NCBI RefSeq assembly: GCF_029784135.1
Contig: NC_073744.1
Location: 75,929,935-75,993,934, forward strand
Length of the DNA: 64,000 nucleotides
From: Toxorhynchites rutilus septentrionalis
Lineage: Eukaryota; Arthropoda; Insecta; Diptera; Culicidae
Direction of reading: 5' to 3'
Numbering within the stretch: position 1 is the first letter of the stretch; each line of letters begins with the position of its first letter. Positions 1-9,866 of this stretch are shown piece after piece. Under the pieces are notes generated by a model that saw only the letters and a list, made by a program, of their open reading frames with translations, was not told the origin of the DNA and ran no database searches. The translations under genes and the position numbers were made by a program.

Positions 1-86
1 TGATGCACTGGAAGGAATGTATTCATGGCGAACGGCTCGAACATTCTCCTCCGCGGGAAACTAGCATTTTCTGATCTCTAGGTTAT

Positions 87-554
87 TCAATATAGGAGCG
101 GCAGCTTATGAATTGGTCTTCTCAGCAAACCCACCTTAGTTCGAACATCCACCACACGGATCAATCTATCTGCTCCTAAACAGGCTGATTCGACCTTCCC
201 CAACCTCCATTCCTGAAGAGGTAAATTATCATCTTTGATAACCACCACTGTTCCAGGTAGAATGTTGTCCTTCCTTTTACTCCATTTTTGCAGGACCGGT
301 AACTCCAACAGGTATTCTTCAGACCAGTGCTTCCAGAATTCTCGACGCAGATGCTGGACATATTGCCATCTGGAAAGTTTATTCACCGGGGTTCCATCAT
401 AACTACGCTCCGAAATGGCAGTCAGAGGGCGATCGATCATAAAATGACCTGAGGTTAACGGCTCGAATTCCGACGGATCGTCAGAAGGACCATATAGAGG
501 CTGAGATTTAAGCTGAGCTTCGATTTGACAGAGCAAGGTCGAAAACTGGGACAT
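87..554 (-). pseudogene. BEL/Pao integrase C-terminal domain (DUF5641-like)
   Basis: A 155-codon open stretch in which residues about 30-155 match the domain that closes BEL/Pao polyproteins: SRWQYVQHLRREFWKHWSEE, then LPGTVVVIKDDNLPLQEWRL and finally a RRPIHKLPLL tail. In the family this C-terminal part of integrase binds DNA. It is the best-preserved piece of copy A. It begins just after a frame break at 555-600, and continues the integrase core found at higher coordinates. The RPIHKL tail is also the last recognisable piece of the second BEL element at 42554-45442, so the two are related lineages. Confidence 0.85.
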
Positions 555-599
555 CGTTAGGAGGCTTGATTGTCACTTCTTCTTAAAGATGGTCTTGAA

Positions 600-1690
600 G
601 CTCTTCATACCTGCCTCCCAGCTCCCGCCCATGTACGGGAATCATCTTCCATTCAATCTGCCAAGGTTGACAGAACATGAATATCTTGAAGTCGGTGTCT
701 AGCTGCTTGAAGAGACAATTCGTTTAGTTCATTCCGCACCTACGAAATTTGTCCGATTATCGGAAAATATTTTCTCCGGGACACCACAACGAGAAACAGA
801 TTGCTGTAGGGCCTCCAGATGAATGCCTCTGGTGACCATGCAAACGAAGATGCACACGTATCCCTTCACAGGTGCTAGCCTTCTTCCAGTTTACTTGATA
901 AGTATAGGACCCGCGAAATCCACGCCAACCTCTATGAAAGCCGGAGCTTTATCGCACCTTGCAATAGGAAGATCCCCCATGAACTGACCAGCACACGGAG
1001 GGTTAAGTCTAAAAAACCACACGCAATTCTTTGTTACCTTGAGAACAGCTGAACGGACTCCTGAAATCTGGGCCAGCAAAGCAGATGGCCCTATGTGAAG
1101 GTTCTCGGTGTACTGTCTCAATCATGCGTTGAACGATTTCTTCTTTATTTGGTAAGATCCACGGATGCTCAACTCCATGGGACAGGCTTGAATGTCACAG
1201 TGGTCCGCCGACACGAATCATACCATCGTCCAAAAAAGGATTCAACTTAGAAAACCTTTCACAGTATTCACTGGACTTCATCATGATTATCTCTCTACCA
1301 AAATGTTTCAACTTAACTACTTTGATGATAACCTTCAAAGATTGGTGCAAACACACTGGGAAACCGTCCTGTGATTCTCCTCTTGGCCATCTTCTCCATC
1401 GCATTCCGGCAAAAACGCAAGACATATGCCAAAACTCGTTGAAGCTTTTTGAAAGATGCGAATTTGTGGAACACCGGTAAATATTCCAATGTCACAATCG
1501 TGGAAGCTACAGTGGCTCGCCGCATCTCAGGATGATCTTCATCGGGTAAAAGCTCTGGAATGATCATCTGATATTGCTCGCTGCGGTGGAACAATGGACC
1601 GTTCCACCAAAGGTCGTTATTCTCAAGAACGTCAGTCGATTGGCCACGCGACACTACATCGGCTGGATTTTCCAGCGTATTCACATATTT
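600..1690 (-). pseudogene. BEL/Pao RNase H end and integrase core, broken
   Basis: Three frame-shifted pieces can be joined by homology only. Near 1500-1684 ENPADVVSRGQS and NDLWWNGP are the hallmark of the RNase H/integrase junction of BEL/Pao elements. At 891-1121 PIARCDKAPAFIEVGVDFAG is the integrase region with the first catalytic aspartate. Near 760-860 a stretch reading SDNRTNFVGA carries the second catalytic aspartate, and a GGSWEAGMK-like piece follows near 600-640. Stops and frameshifts separate them. No active enzyme is possible. Confidence 0.8.
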
Positions 1691-1796
1691 TCACTTAAAG
1701 TGTGTACCGGTAGAGTTTATCTCACTAACCCGGTTCCGTACGCTACACGCTTGATTTTCCAAATCTGATTAATGTGGAATGTAGCTTATGAAATGC

Positions 1797-2560
1797 TTAA
1801 CCTAATTCAATCAATAACTGGAAATTTTCAATTTTGCGACTTGGTCCTCTCTGACTTAACACCGACCATATAGACTGCAGATCTCTTTTGTTGTAAGCAC
1901 CAATCTTCATAACATCGTTCAGCGACCGACCAGATACCTTAGCAAACGCATCGAACACAACGCGACACTTGGTAGTTGTATTAGAAGGTCGCAGAATCGC
2001 ATGATGAGGCAAGAACCATTCAATGATACCTGTCAGATCCTTGCTAACATCCACTTCTTTGCAATGATCTTCTCGTACTCATCCATAAGGTCTTGATATT
2101 GCTTCCTTGCATCTGGGTGCTGCGAAAGTTTTTGTTCTAGCGCATAGAACCTTCTCAATGCAAGTGGCCTGGAATCTCCCAACTCGCTTACGGACTCATT
2201 CAAGGGCAGTTGGACGATGTATCGCCCGGAAGCATCTCTACGATGAGTCGCCTTGTTCTTCACATTCCTCTTCTTCGGTACTACCGACAGCGACATTCTC
2301 TATTTCCCAGAATCGTTGTATGGACTGACTTAATTCATCCATCGTTACGGTGTGCAAGTAAACTATTCCATCAGATGCCACACTTTGATCATACACTTCA
2401 CCGACAACCCATACAAATTGGGTCTCACGAAGTATGGGAAGATTGTGAGCCAACAAGAATTCTCCGGGTAGTAACAACTTGAGAAACCATTCGCTAACCA
2501 AGAGTATATTCACTTTACTTGAATGGAAAAAGTTTGAAACTGCTAGCTGAAATTCAGTAG
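1797..2560 (-). pseudogene. BEL/Pao reverse transcriptase N-terminal part, core deleted
   Basis: The frames 2238-2513, 2033-2296 and 1797-2054 give, in order, the linker after the protease (YIVQLPLNES, LRRFYALEQKL) and the start of the RT fingers (FLPHHAILRPSNTTTKCRVV, then GRSLNDVMKIG). Translation then jumps within about 110 bp to the RNase H/integrase junction. The RT palm with its aspartate motif and all of RNase H are missing. Neighbouring breaks are frameshifts, but this one is a large deletion. Confidence 0.82.
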
Positions 2561-2608
2561 GAATTTATAATGCGCTGATATCGATCATCGATGATGGGAG
2601 ATCTGTAG

Positions 2609-2803
2609 TCACCTTTTCAGACAGTTTGCCTTCGCTTGAAATTTTTTGTACCTCGATGAAAGATGTATAACCCCGCAATTTGATGATTGAATCTTCATAC
2701 TGTTCACCCCGAATGCTATGAAGTTCGATGAATCAAATTTCAAACCAAACTTATTTGCTAAAGAGCGTGTAATTAAATTTACTTGAGAACCACTGTCTAA
2801 CAA
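2609..2803 (-). pseudogene. BEL/Pao aspartic protease fragment
   Basis: The frame opens with MLDSGSQVNLITRSLANKFG. This is the active-site loop of BEL/Pao retropepsins (D-S/T-G-S, followed by VN/VSFI and a helix). The active aspartate is residue 3. The second half of the fold is truncated near 2600 and continues in other frames. A protease of this type cleaves the Gag-Pol polyprotein; this copy is broken. Confidence 0.8.
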
Positions 2804-2830
2804 TACTCTACACGAATGCAGCTGGTAGTT

Positions 2831-3340
2831 TTATTGGATAAAAACCACCGCTGTATGCAGCAGCACTTGTTGCATGCGAGTAGCCAGGCTTGAACATGTG
2901 GCCGTCGCCAGAGTCGATGTAGATGAATCTGCCCATTCCGCTACTGTCTTCGGGAACGACTTGATTGGTGGATCCTGAACATGATTATGTTTATACTCGG
3001 CATGAAGAAGATTATGGTGGCGACGTTTACACTTTTGACTAGATTTCTCCGATGAACAATTGATACCACGGTGACCTTTCCTGAGACAATTAAAGCAAAC
3101 ATTCCTCTCTTTTACCTTAACCAACCTCTGAGAAGGAAAAGCCTTAAACTCTGAACACTGATAATTAGCATGTACCTTTCCGCAAAAATCACAATTCATT
3201 TCCGATTCGCTTAATGAAACAGCAGTATGGGCTTTCTGCACTACAGGCTTGTATACTGCAGGCCTCGACCTTTTCCAGTATGAAAGTTTCCTCCTTCAGG
3301 AACTTAAGCATCTCGAAGTATGTTCAGTCTGGGAACAAAG
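2831..3340 (-). pseudogene. BEL/Pao gag C-terminus with zinc knuckles
   Basis: The 136-codon frame has CDFCGKVHANYQC, then CFNCLRKGHRGINC (a CCHC knuckle) and a third CKRRHHNLLH element. These are the nucleic-acid-binding knuckles of BEL Gag. Upstream of the frame (3241-3330) the minus strand reads MLKFLKEETFILEKVEA, which aligns with the end of the Gag core of the second BEL element in the window. The Gag N-terminus is missing, so the leader joins directly to the end of the core. Confidence 0.82.
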
Positions 3341-3399
3341 ACTAGGTTGTGGTGGACTGTATTTTCGGGAACTTCTGAGCTCGGGACCAATTGGCTGAA

Positions 3400-3792
3400 C
3401 GGGTGGAGCTCTCGTCGGGGATCGTAGTCGGATGCGGGTTGATTCGCTGGATCGGAAACCTTGAGAAAGGCTTTTACTCTTTCGGAATGGCTAGAATGTA
3501 GAAGAAAAAGATGGCGGAAAATAACAACTTTAAACCTAATTTCTTTTCTCTTCTACAATTCCATCTTCTTTTTTTCGGAGCTGTTCGGTTGCTGCTGCTT
3601 CTTCCTGTTGGTTCTCCGATGTTGTCGCGATGGTTGGTGAAATTGTGGCGATTTTCGGCAGCGCACCTTGCTTTTATAGGCAGCGCACCTCGCTTTTATA
3701 CCGTTGGGACGGAACATAGTAGTCGGGTAGTTCACCGTGCTTAATGGTTGACTCCGCACATCGATGTGCAACGCTGCGGCTAGTAACGGGTA
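3400..3792 (-). mobile_element. Probable 5' LTR and primer binding site of BEL copy A
   Basis: On the minus strand TTGGTCCCGAGC at 3390-3379 resembles the TTGGTCCTTCGAGCC next to the LTR of the intact BEL element at 45600, so it is taken as the primer binding site. Upstream lies a TATA box inside a directly repeated 22-bp unit (TATAAAAGC then GAGGTGCGCTGCC, twice, 3660-3701). The LTR start is not seen because the mariner element begins at 3793. Inference from position and motif similarity only. Confidence 0.5.
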
Positions 3793-5028
3793 TTTCAATA
3801 GGGACGCTACAAAGGTAGACCGATAGGGACAGCAAACGACGCCATATTTTTTCCCGCTCTCTTGACATTTCTCTTCAGTAAGGTGTGCCTTTTCATAATG
3901 AAAAGATACTCGATCCAACGAGTCGAAATTATAAAAATTTACTACCGAAATTCGGAGTCAATGGCCTCAACTTTAAGAGCGCTACGTCCAATTTATGGTC
4001 ATCATAATCGTCCTGCCAGATCAATAATTGAGCGTCTAGTGGAAAAATTTGAATCCACAGGCACAGTACAAAATGTTCCCGTACCAGTGAGACAAAGAAG
4101 TGCCCGTAGTGTCAAGAATATTGCTGCCCCTAGCGCATCAATTGAGGAAGACCCAAATCGGTCTCTCGCACGTCGTTCTCAAGCGTTGGGCATCTCTGTG
4201 ACGTGGTTGTGGCGAATTTTGCGGAAAGATCTTGACCTACATCCTTAAAAGATCAAATTGATGCATGAACTGAAGCAGCTTGATCACCAGAAGCGTCGTA
4301 TGTTCGTGAATTGGGCTGAGCAACAACTTGAAAATGATCCGGATTTTCATCGAAAAATCATCTTCAGCATTGAGGCTCATTTCTGACTGAATAGCTTTGT
4401 CAATAAGCAAAATATGCATTATTGGTCAGGCAGCAATCCACACGAACTCCATGAGTCACCATTGCATTCCGAAAAAATACGGTTTGGTCCGGCGGCGTCA
4501 TTGGGCCGTACTTCTTCCGTGATGATCAAGACCGGCACGTTACTGTGAATGGGAAACGCTACCGCTCAATGATAAACGAATATTTTTGGCCCGAATTGGA
4601 TGAAATGGGCTTGAACAATATGTGGTTTCAACGGGACGGCGCCACAAGCAACACTGCGAATTTTACAATTAATTTATTGAAAACCAAGTTTAGTGAGCGT
4701 GTTATCTCATGAAATGGCCCAGTCAATTGGCCACCTCGGTCGTGCGATTTGACGCCGCAAGACTATTTCCTGGGGGCTACGTCAAGTCTATGGTCTATGC
4801 CAACAAGCTTGCGACGATTGATGAGCTTCGTACGAATATCGAACGTGAAATTGCAATAGTATCGGTCGATTTATGCTTTTGAGCGTGCTCGTGGTGGCCA
4901 TGCAAAAGAAATCGAGTTTCTCACATAATGGCATAAAATGTACTTTGACATGAATAAAGAATTTCACTGATATCCAAAACCGTTTTTGTTTTATTTAAAA
5001 AAAAACTTTTGTAGCGCTCTAATTGAAA
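3793..5028 (+). mobile_element. Mariner-like DNA transposon, DD41D spacing, inactive
   Basis: Terminal inverted repeats are visible: TTTCAATAGGGACGCTACAA at the left end and, on the other strand, TTTCAATTAGAGCGCTACAA at the right. The left flank is TA, the usual target; the right flank is now AA. The transposase runs from ATG 3898, with helix-turn-helix region ALRPIYGHHNRPARSIIERL and the linker LGISVTWLWRILRKDL, to a stop at 4246-4248. Further pieces follow in frame and in shifted frames up to about 4930. The first catalytic motif has isoleucine where aspartate is expected (IIFSIEAHF). The second (WFQRDGAT) and third (LTPQDYFLGG) keep aspartates with 41 residues between them. Stops near 4246, 4384 and 4710 make it inactive. 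Confidence 0.87.
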
Positions 5029-5039
5029 AACGCGATAGT

Positions 5040-5904
5040 TCGGTACCTTCATTCGGTGCAATTCTTCGGCAATAGCTTCTCAACTGGCGCTGTTGAAAGC
5101 ATTTTTTACGTCAATCGTTATTATAGCACAATATTATTTCCGCGTATTTTCTGCTTTAAAGCTTTTTTGGTCGCTTCGGCAACTAACAGGATAGCATCCA
5201 TCGTGGGGTTGTATTTCCGGAACCCGAACTACGTCTTCGAGAGCCCGTTAGCACTTTCTGTGCACTTCGTCAACCTGCTTAAAATGATCTTTTCCAGCAG
5301 TTTTCCAAGTGTATCCAGTAGACAAATGGGTCTAGAAGAGGGTTCCCCTGGCAGCTTTCCTGGTTTTGGTAACAGCACCAGTTTCTGTCTCCTACAAATA
5401 TCTGGGAAGCATCCTTCATCCAGACACTTTTGCATCGTTGCTTTAAAAGGGTCGGGATTTGAGCGGCCACATGTGGGATCCCGTCGGGGCTAGATGCTTT
5501 ATTTACTTTCAGTTTTTTTTTGCTGCCACCAACAGCTCTTCTGTGGACACTCTCTCGACGTGTTCTTCATTATCACTATATGGTGTTGGTGACTAGCTCA
5601 TCGGATACATCACCACCCTATATGCATTGCCCCAATGATTCGCATCGGCATCGCGGCATAGCTCTCTGAAGCAGTTGATCTTGCTAAGTCTTATTTCATT
5701 CTTAAGAGCGACTATTGCTGTTTTGAGTACTTCCCTGCGCTCCACTCTGTCGGTAGCATTTCTGGCCCTTTGCATTCTACTCCTGGCTCGACAACAGTTC
5801 GATCGAAGGGAGTCAATCGTCTCGTTCCACCGATAAACTGGGCGACGTTCGCTTTTCGGTATTAGTTTTCGTGGCATGGTAACGTCACATGCTCTCACTA
5901 TCAA
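5040..5904 (-). pseudogene. R1-like ORF2: linker and reverse transcriptase fingers
   Basis: The part at 5593-5904 reads RWNETIDSLRSNCCRARSRM and RLSKINCFRELCRDADANHW, the basic region before the RT of this family. The part at 5229-5435 reads MQKCLDEGCFPDICRRQKLV and then LLPKPGKLPGE, RT motif 1-2. Both match copy 2 (26132-27556) nearly residue for residue. Frameshifts near 5435 and 5590, a deletion that removes the segment with PSESCPVRLMN-like sequence, and truncation at 5040 make it a pseudogene. Confidence 0.83.
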
Positions 5905-6119
5905 ATTTCACAGTTCGCCGACACTGAGACTGGTGACTGTTCGTTCCTCTCGGAGTGCTCCAATGAATAGATTCTTGTCGAATCCCTTCGACTTCCACCT
6001 CCGACTTTTTATTCTTATACTTTCTTTCTTATTTTAGATGAATTCTGACAGCGGACAGTGTAGCGGATTGCTTGATGATCGCTGAGAGTATAATCATCAA
6101 CTCACACTCCAATTTAATT

Positions 6120-6420
6120 CCAACGTCGGACTGCAGAAGGTAACATCGAAGATTCATTCTCGACCGTTTCTATGAAAAGTGCTGGTGGAGCTTTCGTTGA
6201 CCAGTCTCACATTCAGTTTCGCCAGGGGTTCCAGTAGACTAAAACCCATCGCATTTGTAAATCTATTCCCCCACTCCACTGCCCATTCGTTGACGTCTCC
6301 GCCGATGACTATGGGACTCCGTCCAATGAGCTCTTCTGTTAGGTCATATAGCATTAGATCGAACTGTCCTATTGTCCATCTCGCGGGCTAAAGCAGCTAC
6401 ATACGGAGATTCCGTTTATT
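6120..6420 (-). pseudogene. R1-like ORF2: AP endonuclease fragment
   Basis: The 66-codon frame at 6154-6354 contains SPIVIGGDVNEWAVEWGNRF and SLLEPLAKLNVRLVNESSTS. In the endonuclease of R1-type LINEs this is the GDxN catalytic loop (D-x-N) and the helix behind it. The enzyme nicks the target DNA to prime reverse transcription. The catalytic His/Asp end of the domain is not recognisable in the following 200 bp. Confidence 0.78.
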
Positions 6421-6679
6421 TTGCATATCACGAACCTTTCGTATGCATCGGATACCACTTCCTGGATGGGATATCTTCCCATCGTCGTCCGTGCAGCTAT
6501 TCTAGCTTTATCGGTCAACCAGTTTCGTTTATCTGGAGGTACTTAATACGGATCTGCTACGATCGCCACATCCCATTTGGTTTCTGATGCGGCTTTCCAT
6601 AGCAACTGTTGTGCAGTGTTGTAGTGGTTGAGGTTTATCTGCGTTACCTCCATTTAGTTATTGTAGCGGGTTCTTCTTC

Positions 6680-6750
6680 TGTCGTGCTGAGCATGCATCT
6701 TGGAGGGTTAGTACAAGCTTTTGCCAAGTGTCCCTTGTCACCGCATCTTA
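6680..6750 (-). pseudogene. R1-like ORF1: second zinc knuckle
   Basis: Minus-strand translation gives RCGDKGHLAKACTNPPRC, a CCHC knuckle. It belongs next to the CFKC...C knuckle at 7420-7480, from which it is separated by a 654-bp MITE. Confidence 0.72.
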
Positions 6751-7404
6751 CGGTGGGTTCAGGCTAGTGATATATTCATGTGAAGAAATATGATGATATT
6801 TATAGAAATCACATCAACCGTTTGCACTACCGCGAACTTATATGAGGAATATATTCATATTTTCGTTGAATTTATTCACCTGAAGTAGAACTGCATCCAA
6901 CTTTAGTGATTTCTCACCAGTGGAAATTTACTAGCGTTTACATACGCCTGAATTTATTTTATTCATAGTGTTTATATATACCACAAAAAAGTGTATCATA
7001 TATATTCTCTCCCGTTCACATCTATTTTCGCGTGAATAAATCCATCTATAGCTATAGATGTCCCTAATGACGGGTTTACATTAGGGAGATCTATAGCTAT
7101 AGATGGATTTATTCACGTGAAGATAGGTGTAAACGGGTGAGAATAAATATGATACACTTATTCGAGCTATATATAACTTGAATAAATTCAGCATATGTAA
7201 ACGCTTGTGAATTTATCACTGGTGAGAAATCACTAAAGTTGGATGCAGTTCTACTTTAGGTGAATAAATTCACCGAGAATATGAATATATTCATTATAGA
7301 AGTTCACGCTAGTGTAAACGGTTGATGCGATTTCTATAAATCTCATCATATTTCTTCACATGAATATATCACTGGTCTAAACCCACCCTAATGTAAACCT
7401 GTCA
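6751..7404. mobile_element. Long-terminal-inverted-repeat MITE with TTA duplication
   Basis: The two halves are inverted copies of each other (about 300 bp per arm). The left end reads GGTGGGTTCAGGCTAGTGAT, and the right end contains the complement of GGGTGGGTTTAGACCAGTGA followed by about 20 bp. Matching inner blocks include TAGAACTGCATCCAACTTTA (left) and its complement (right), and a central ATCTATAGCTATAGAT palindrome occurs twice. TTA lies on both sides (6748-6750 and 7405-7407), which fits PIF/Harbinger-type 3-bp duplications. It has no coding capacity. A half copy is at 9428-9712. Confidence 0.82.
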
Positions 7405-7407
7405 TTA

Positions 7408-7569
7408 TACAAAGGCCTGATATATCAGGTTCTTTGCAGCACATGGCTTGGTCCATGCATTTGAAGCACCTCAATACTTGCTGAGTAGCTCTCAGGGAGC
7501 ACACTGTCCACCCGACTTCCATTTTACCAATATCCAACAGCTTGCTTGCTGCGATCCTATATAGTCTTA
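7408..7569 (-). pseudogene. R1-like ORF1: first zinc knuckle segment
   Basis: Minus-strand translation reads KMEVGWTVCSLRATQ and then RCFKCMDQAMCCKEPD, the segment of R1-type ORF1 with the first CCHC knuckle. A MITE lies on either side, so this 160-bp piece is an island of the LINE. Confidence 0.72.
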
Positions 7570-8042
7570 GGCCATGTTCTCACTGCAGCGGGGCGTCAAC
7601 GTGGCGTGAGCGGGGCGTGTTCACTTCTCGCCACGATATTTTAATTCACTCACATTGCACCGTACCAGCGGCGTGTTCTATGAAAATTGTCAATGTGTGT
7701 TTTTGAATGAAAGGATGAAAATTTGTTTATTTTTCAATATTCCAACATCGTTGGATGTATCCGGCTAAACACTCGGAGGGTGAAAAACGTAAAAAATAAA
7801 ACAAAACAAAAATTTTTAAATTATGTCACTACTACAAACAAACATATGTTAAAGAGAAGCGGAGAAGTACAAATATCGCCGGCGTGAAGTGATTTCGTTT
7901 GCACGCCAGCCACACGTCAAAACCACGCTCACGACACGTCAGCCTGGTGTGAACACATCGGTAAGAACACACACGATTAATCGTAAGCATCACACGCCCC
8001 GCTCAAGCCACGCTGACGCCCCGCTACAGTGAGAACAAGGCC
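7570..8042. mobile_element. GC-ended MITE with TTA duplication
   Basis: Terminal inverted repeats: GGCCATGTTCTCACTGCAGC at the left and, on the other strand at the right, GGCCTTGTTCTCACTGTAGC, both continuing into GGGGCGTCA. TTA lies on both sides (7567-7569, 8043-8045). The inside is AT-rich (7680-7860) with GC-rich sub-terminal repeats of the type GCGTGAGCGGGGCGTG. No ORF. It splits ORF1 of the LINE in the same way as its neighbour at 6751. Confidence 0.85.
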
Positions 8043-8045
8043 TTA

Positions 8046-8690
8046 TGGTTGCTGTTTGAGTGTCTCCAAATGCTTCCCTCAGCCGAATTGCTAGGGAGAT
8101 TTCTCCCAGCTCGAACTGTTCATTTAGGGCTTCTCTCAACTCGGCTTCTGTAGTGATCTCATCCAGGTTTTTGCATTCGAGCACTATTTCTTGGGACTTT
8201 CGCTGTTTCTCTTTGCATTTCTCAATGAGATCTTTCAATTCCGAGCTTTCAATCGTTTGGTCATTTTTCAGTTCGAAAAACATTTCTCCTTTTTGGATTC
8301 GCCTCTGGCCACGGCCACTCCTTTTGCCTTCCGAAGAATCTCGGCATAGGTCGCAGTGCCCACTGTACCCACAATCAGAGCATCTAGCTTTGACCTCTTC
8401 TGTTTAGGCTTTGGTTTGTCCTTCTCCTTCTCTTCTTTTTTCTTCCGTTCAACTTTTTGCCACTCATTTATCTCTGCATTGTTTTGTTTCTTTTCATAGT
8501 TGGTTACTTAGCTACCATCTTTTTGTTTTTTGGCAATCCTTCTCTCTCCAGGAGTTTGCCTTTTCCTTTTGATGGTTAATGGGGTCGAGTCGCTCGTTGG
8601 TTTCGGAATCGCTCCTTTCGGCTCACTCTGCATAGTTTCTTTCAACGCATTCTCCGCCTTTTCAGCTCTTGTTCTCCAGGATTGCTGTTA
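8046..8690 (-). pseudogene. R1-like ORF1 (Gag-like) N-terminal half
   Basis: The frame 8048-8283 reads LKDLIEKCKEKQRKSQEIVL and ECKNLDEITTEAELREALNE, typical of the RNA-binding ORF1 protein of R1-type LINEs. Further up (8284-8690) the minus strand stays rich in Lys, Glu and Arg codons but is frame-broken. The MITE begins directly after the codons for FGDTQTATIR. Confidence 0.76.
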
Positions 8691-8700
8691 GCGTTCACTT

Positions 8701-9427
8701 ACATTAGATGTCATCATCAGACAGTACTGTAGCGTTGTACTTTGAGGACCAGGGTTAGCGTCTGGTGTTCAATAGGCTGTAGAAAGTGGGTGACAGTGAG
8801 ACGAGAACACAAGACAAGCTAATGAGCGGAAAAAATCTCATACTAGACCTCTCAAGAAAAACAAAAATCGACTGCATACAGCAGATTTCGCGAGTTCCTG
8901 ACTCATCTTTGATAAACCATTATTTTGTCCTTCTTGAGCCTAGCGTATTCAGATAGTGTTTGCTATTGGCTTCATAATCTATACATTACCACACTTCGTG
9001 ATTTATTTCAAACTGGTAGCATCCTCTCTAGGTGTCCACAACGGCAGATGTCCATGAAATTTGTTATGTGGAGATCTTTAGCATATTTATCAAGTTGTGG
9101 TTGGACGTAAATCTAATTATCACGTGTATAAAGTCACGGATTACGATCCAACCGATTTAATCTTCTGGGCTGGCTCGACTGTGGAAATAGCCACAATTTC
9201 GCAATATAAAATTACAGAAAGTTTTTACAAAAAATATTACACCCAGTTTCAATTAGAAAAAACAGCTATATTCCATATTTTCATAAATTCTGAGGATGAA
9301 AAAAACAGGAAATTTGACTGTCGATGTCAATAGTTTGCAAGTCTAGTTGCACTTGAAATCAAATATTGTACATAAGGCGTGGTACACAAAACACCTGACG
9401 CTGAAAATCTGGATTTTGTACTTCTTA
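8701..9427. other. Unassigned AT-rich sequence
   Basis: It may include the 5' UTR of LINE copy 1. A 78-codon plus-strand frame at 9097-9333 (MVGRKSNYHVYKVTDYDPTD...) matches nothing I recognise and has no promoter or splice context. Nothing else is seen. Confidence 0.4.
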
Positions 9428-9712
9428 GGGTGTGTTTAGACTAGTGATATATTCATGTGAAGAAATATGATGAGATTTATAGAAATCGCATCAACCGTTT
9501 ACACTAGCGTGAACTTCATAATAAATATTTTCATATTTTCGGTGAATTTATTCACCTGAAGTAGAACTGCATCCAACTTTAGTGATTTCTCACCAGTGAT
9601 AAATTCACAAGCGTATGCTGAATTTATTCAAGTTATATATACCTCGAATAAGTATATAATAATAAATCCATCTATAGCTATAGATCTCCCTAATTAAAAC
9701 CCGCCATTAGTG
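9428..9712 (+). mobile_element. Half copy of the 6751-7404 MITE family
   Basis: Starting at TTAGGGTGTGTTTAGACTAG the sequence follows the left arm of the 6751 element for about 230 bp, then jumps to the central ATCTATAGCTATAGAT palindrome and ends in AAACCCGCCATTA. It is therefore a one-armed deletion product, or the basic unit from which the foldback arose. No coding capacity. Confidence 0.75.
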
Positions 9713-9866
9713 AAGTTTCATGAATTGAATATTTGTTGAGTGCAAGAAATTGAATGCAACCGTTATATAAGAGAATATTTAAATGTACAAATTATTTTTA
9801 CCAAACAGCAACAATCACACATATTCCTAATTCTAATACTATAGAAAAAACAAACGCAAAAAATAC

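Larger units (their letters stand above)
1..3400 (-). mobile_element. BEL/Pao LTR retrotransposon relic (copy A)
   Basis: Read on the minus strand the pieces come in BEL/Pao order: gag zinc knuckles (2831-3240), aspartic protease (2609-2803), linker and reverse transcriptase start (1797-2560), RNase H/integrase junction (1313-1690), integrase core (about 600-1120) and integrase C-terminal domain (87-554). At 44-54 a purine-rich stretch (GCGGAGGAGAA on the minus strand) is followed by TGTTCGAGCC, the probable polypurine tract and first 43 bp of the 3' LTR, which runs off the window. Many frameshifts and stops, loss of the N-terminal gag, and loss of the catalytic RT show it is dead. The family assignment is firm from protein motifs; exact LTR limits are not. 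Confidence 0.9.
5029..8700 (-). mobile_element. R1-clade-like LINE, copy 1, interrupted by two MITEs
   Basis: Reading down the minus strand: ORF1 N-terminal part (8040-8690), first zinc knuckle (7408-7565), second zinc knuckle (6680-6750), apurinic-type endonuclease (6120-6400), a basic linker (5593-5904) and the RT fingers (5040-5480). The same ORF2 is better preserved at 24781-27506. The RT stops where the mariner element begins, so the 3' half of ORF2 and the 3' UTR are absent here. Two MITEs at 6751-7404 and 7570-8042 sit inside ORF1, each flanked by TTA. The clade is inferred from protein likeness only. Confidence 0.85.

Noticed and set aside
5023..5493. 156-codon plus-strand frame
   Set aside because: Antisense shadow of the R1-like RT fragment; the minus strand carries the recognisable motifs.
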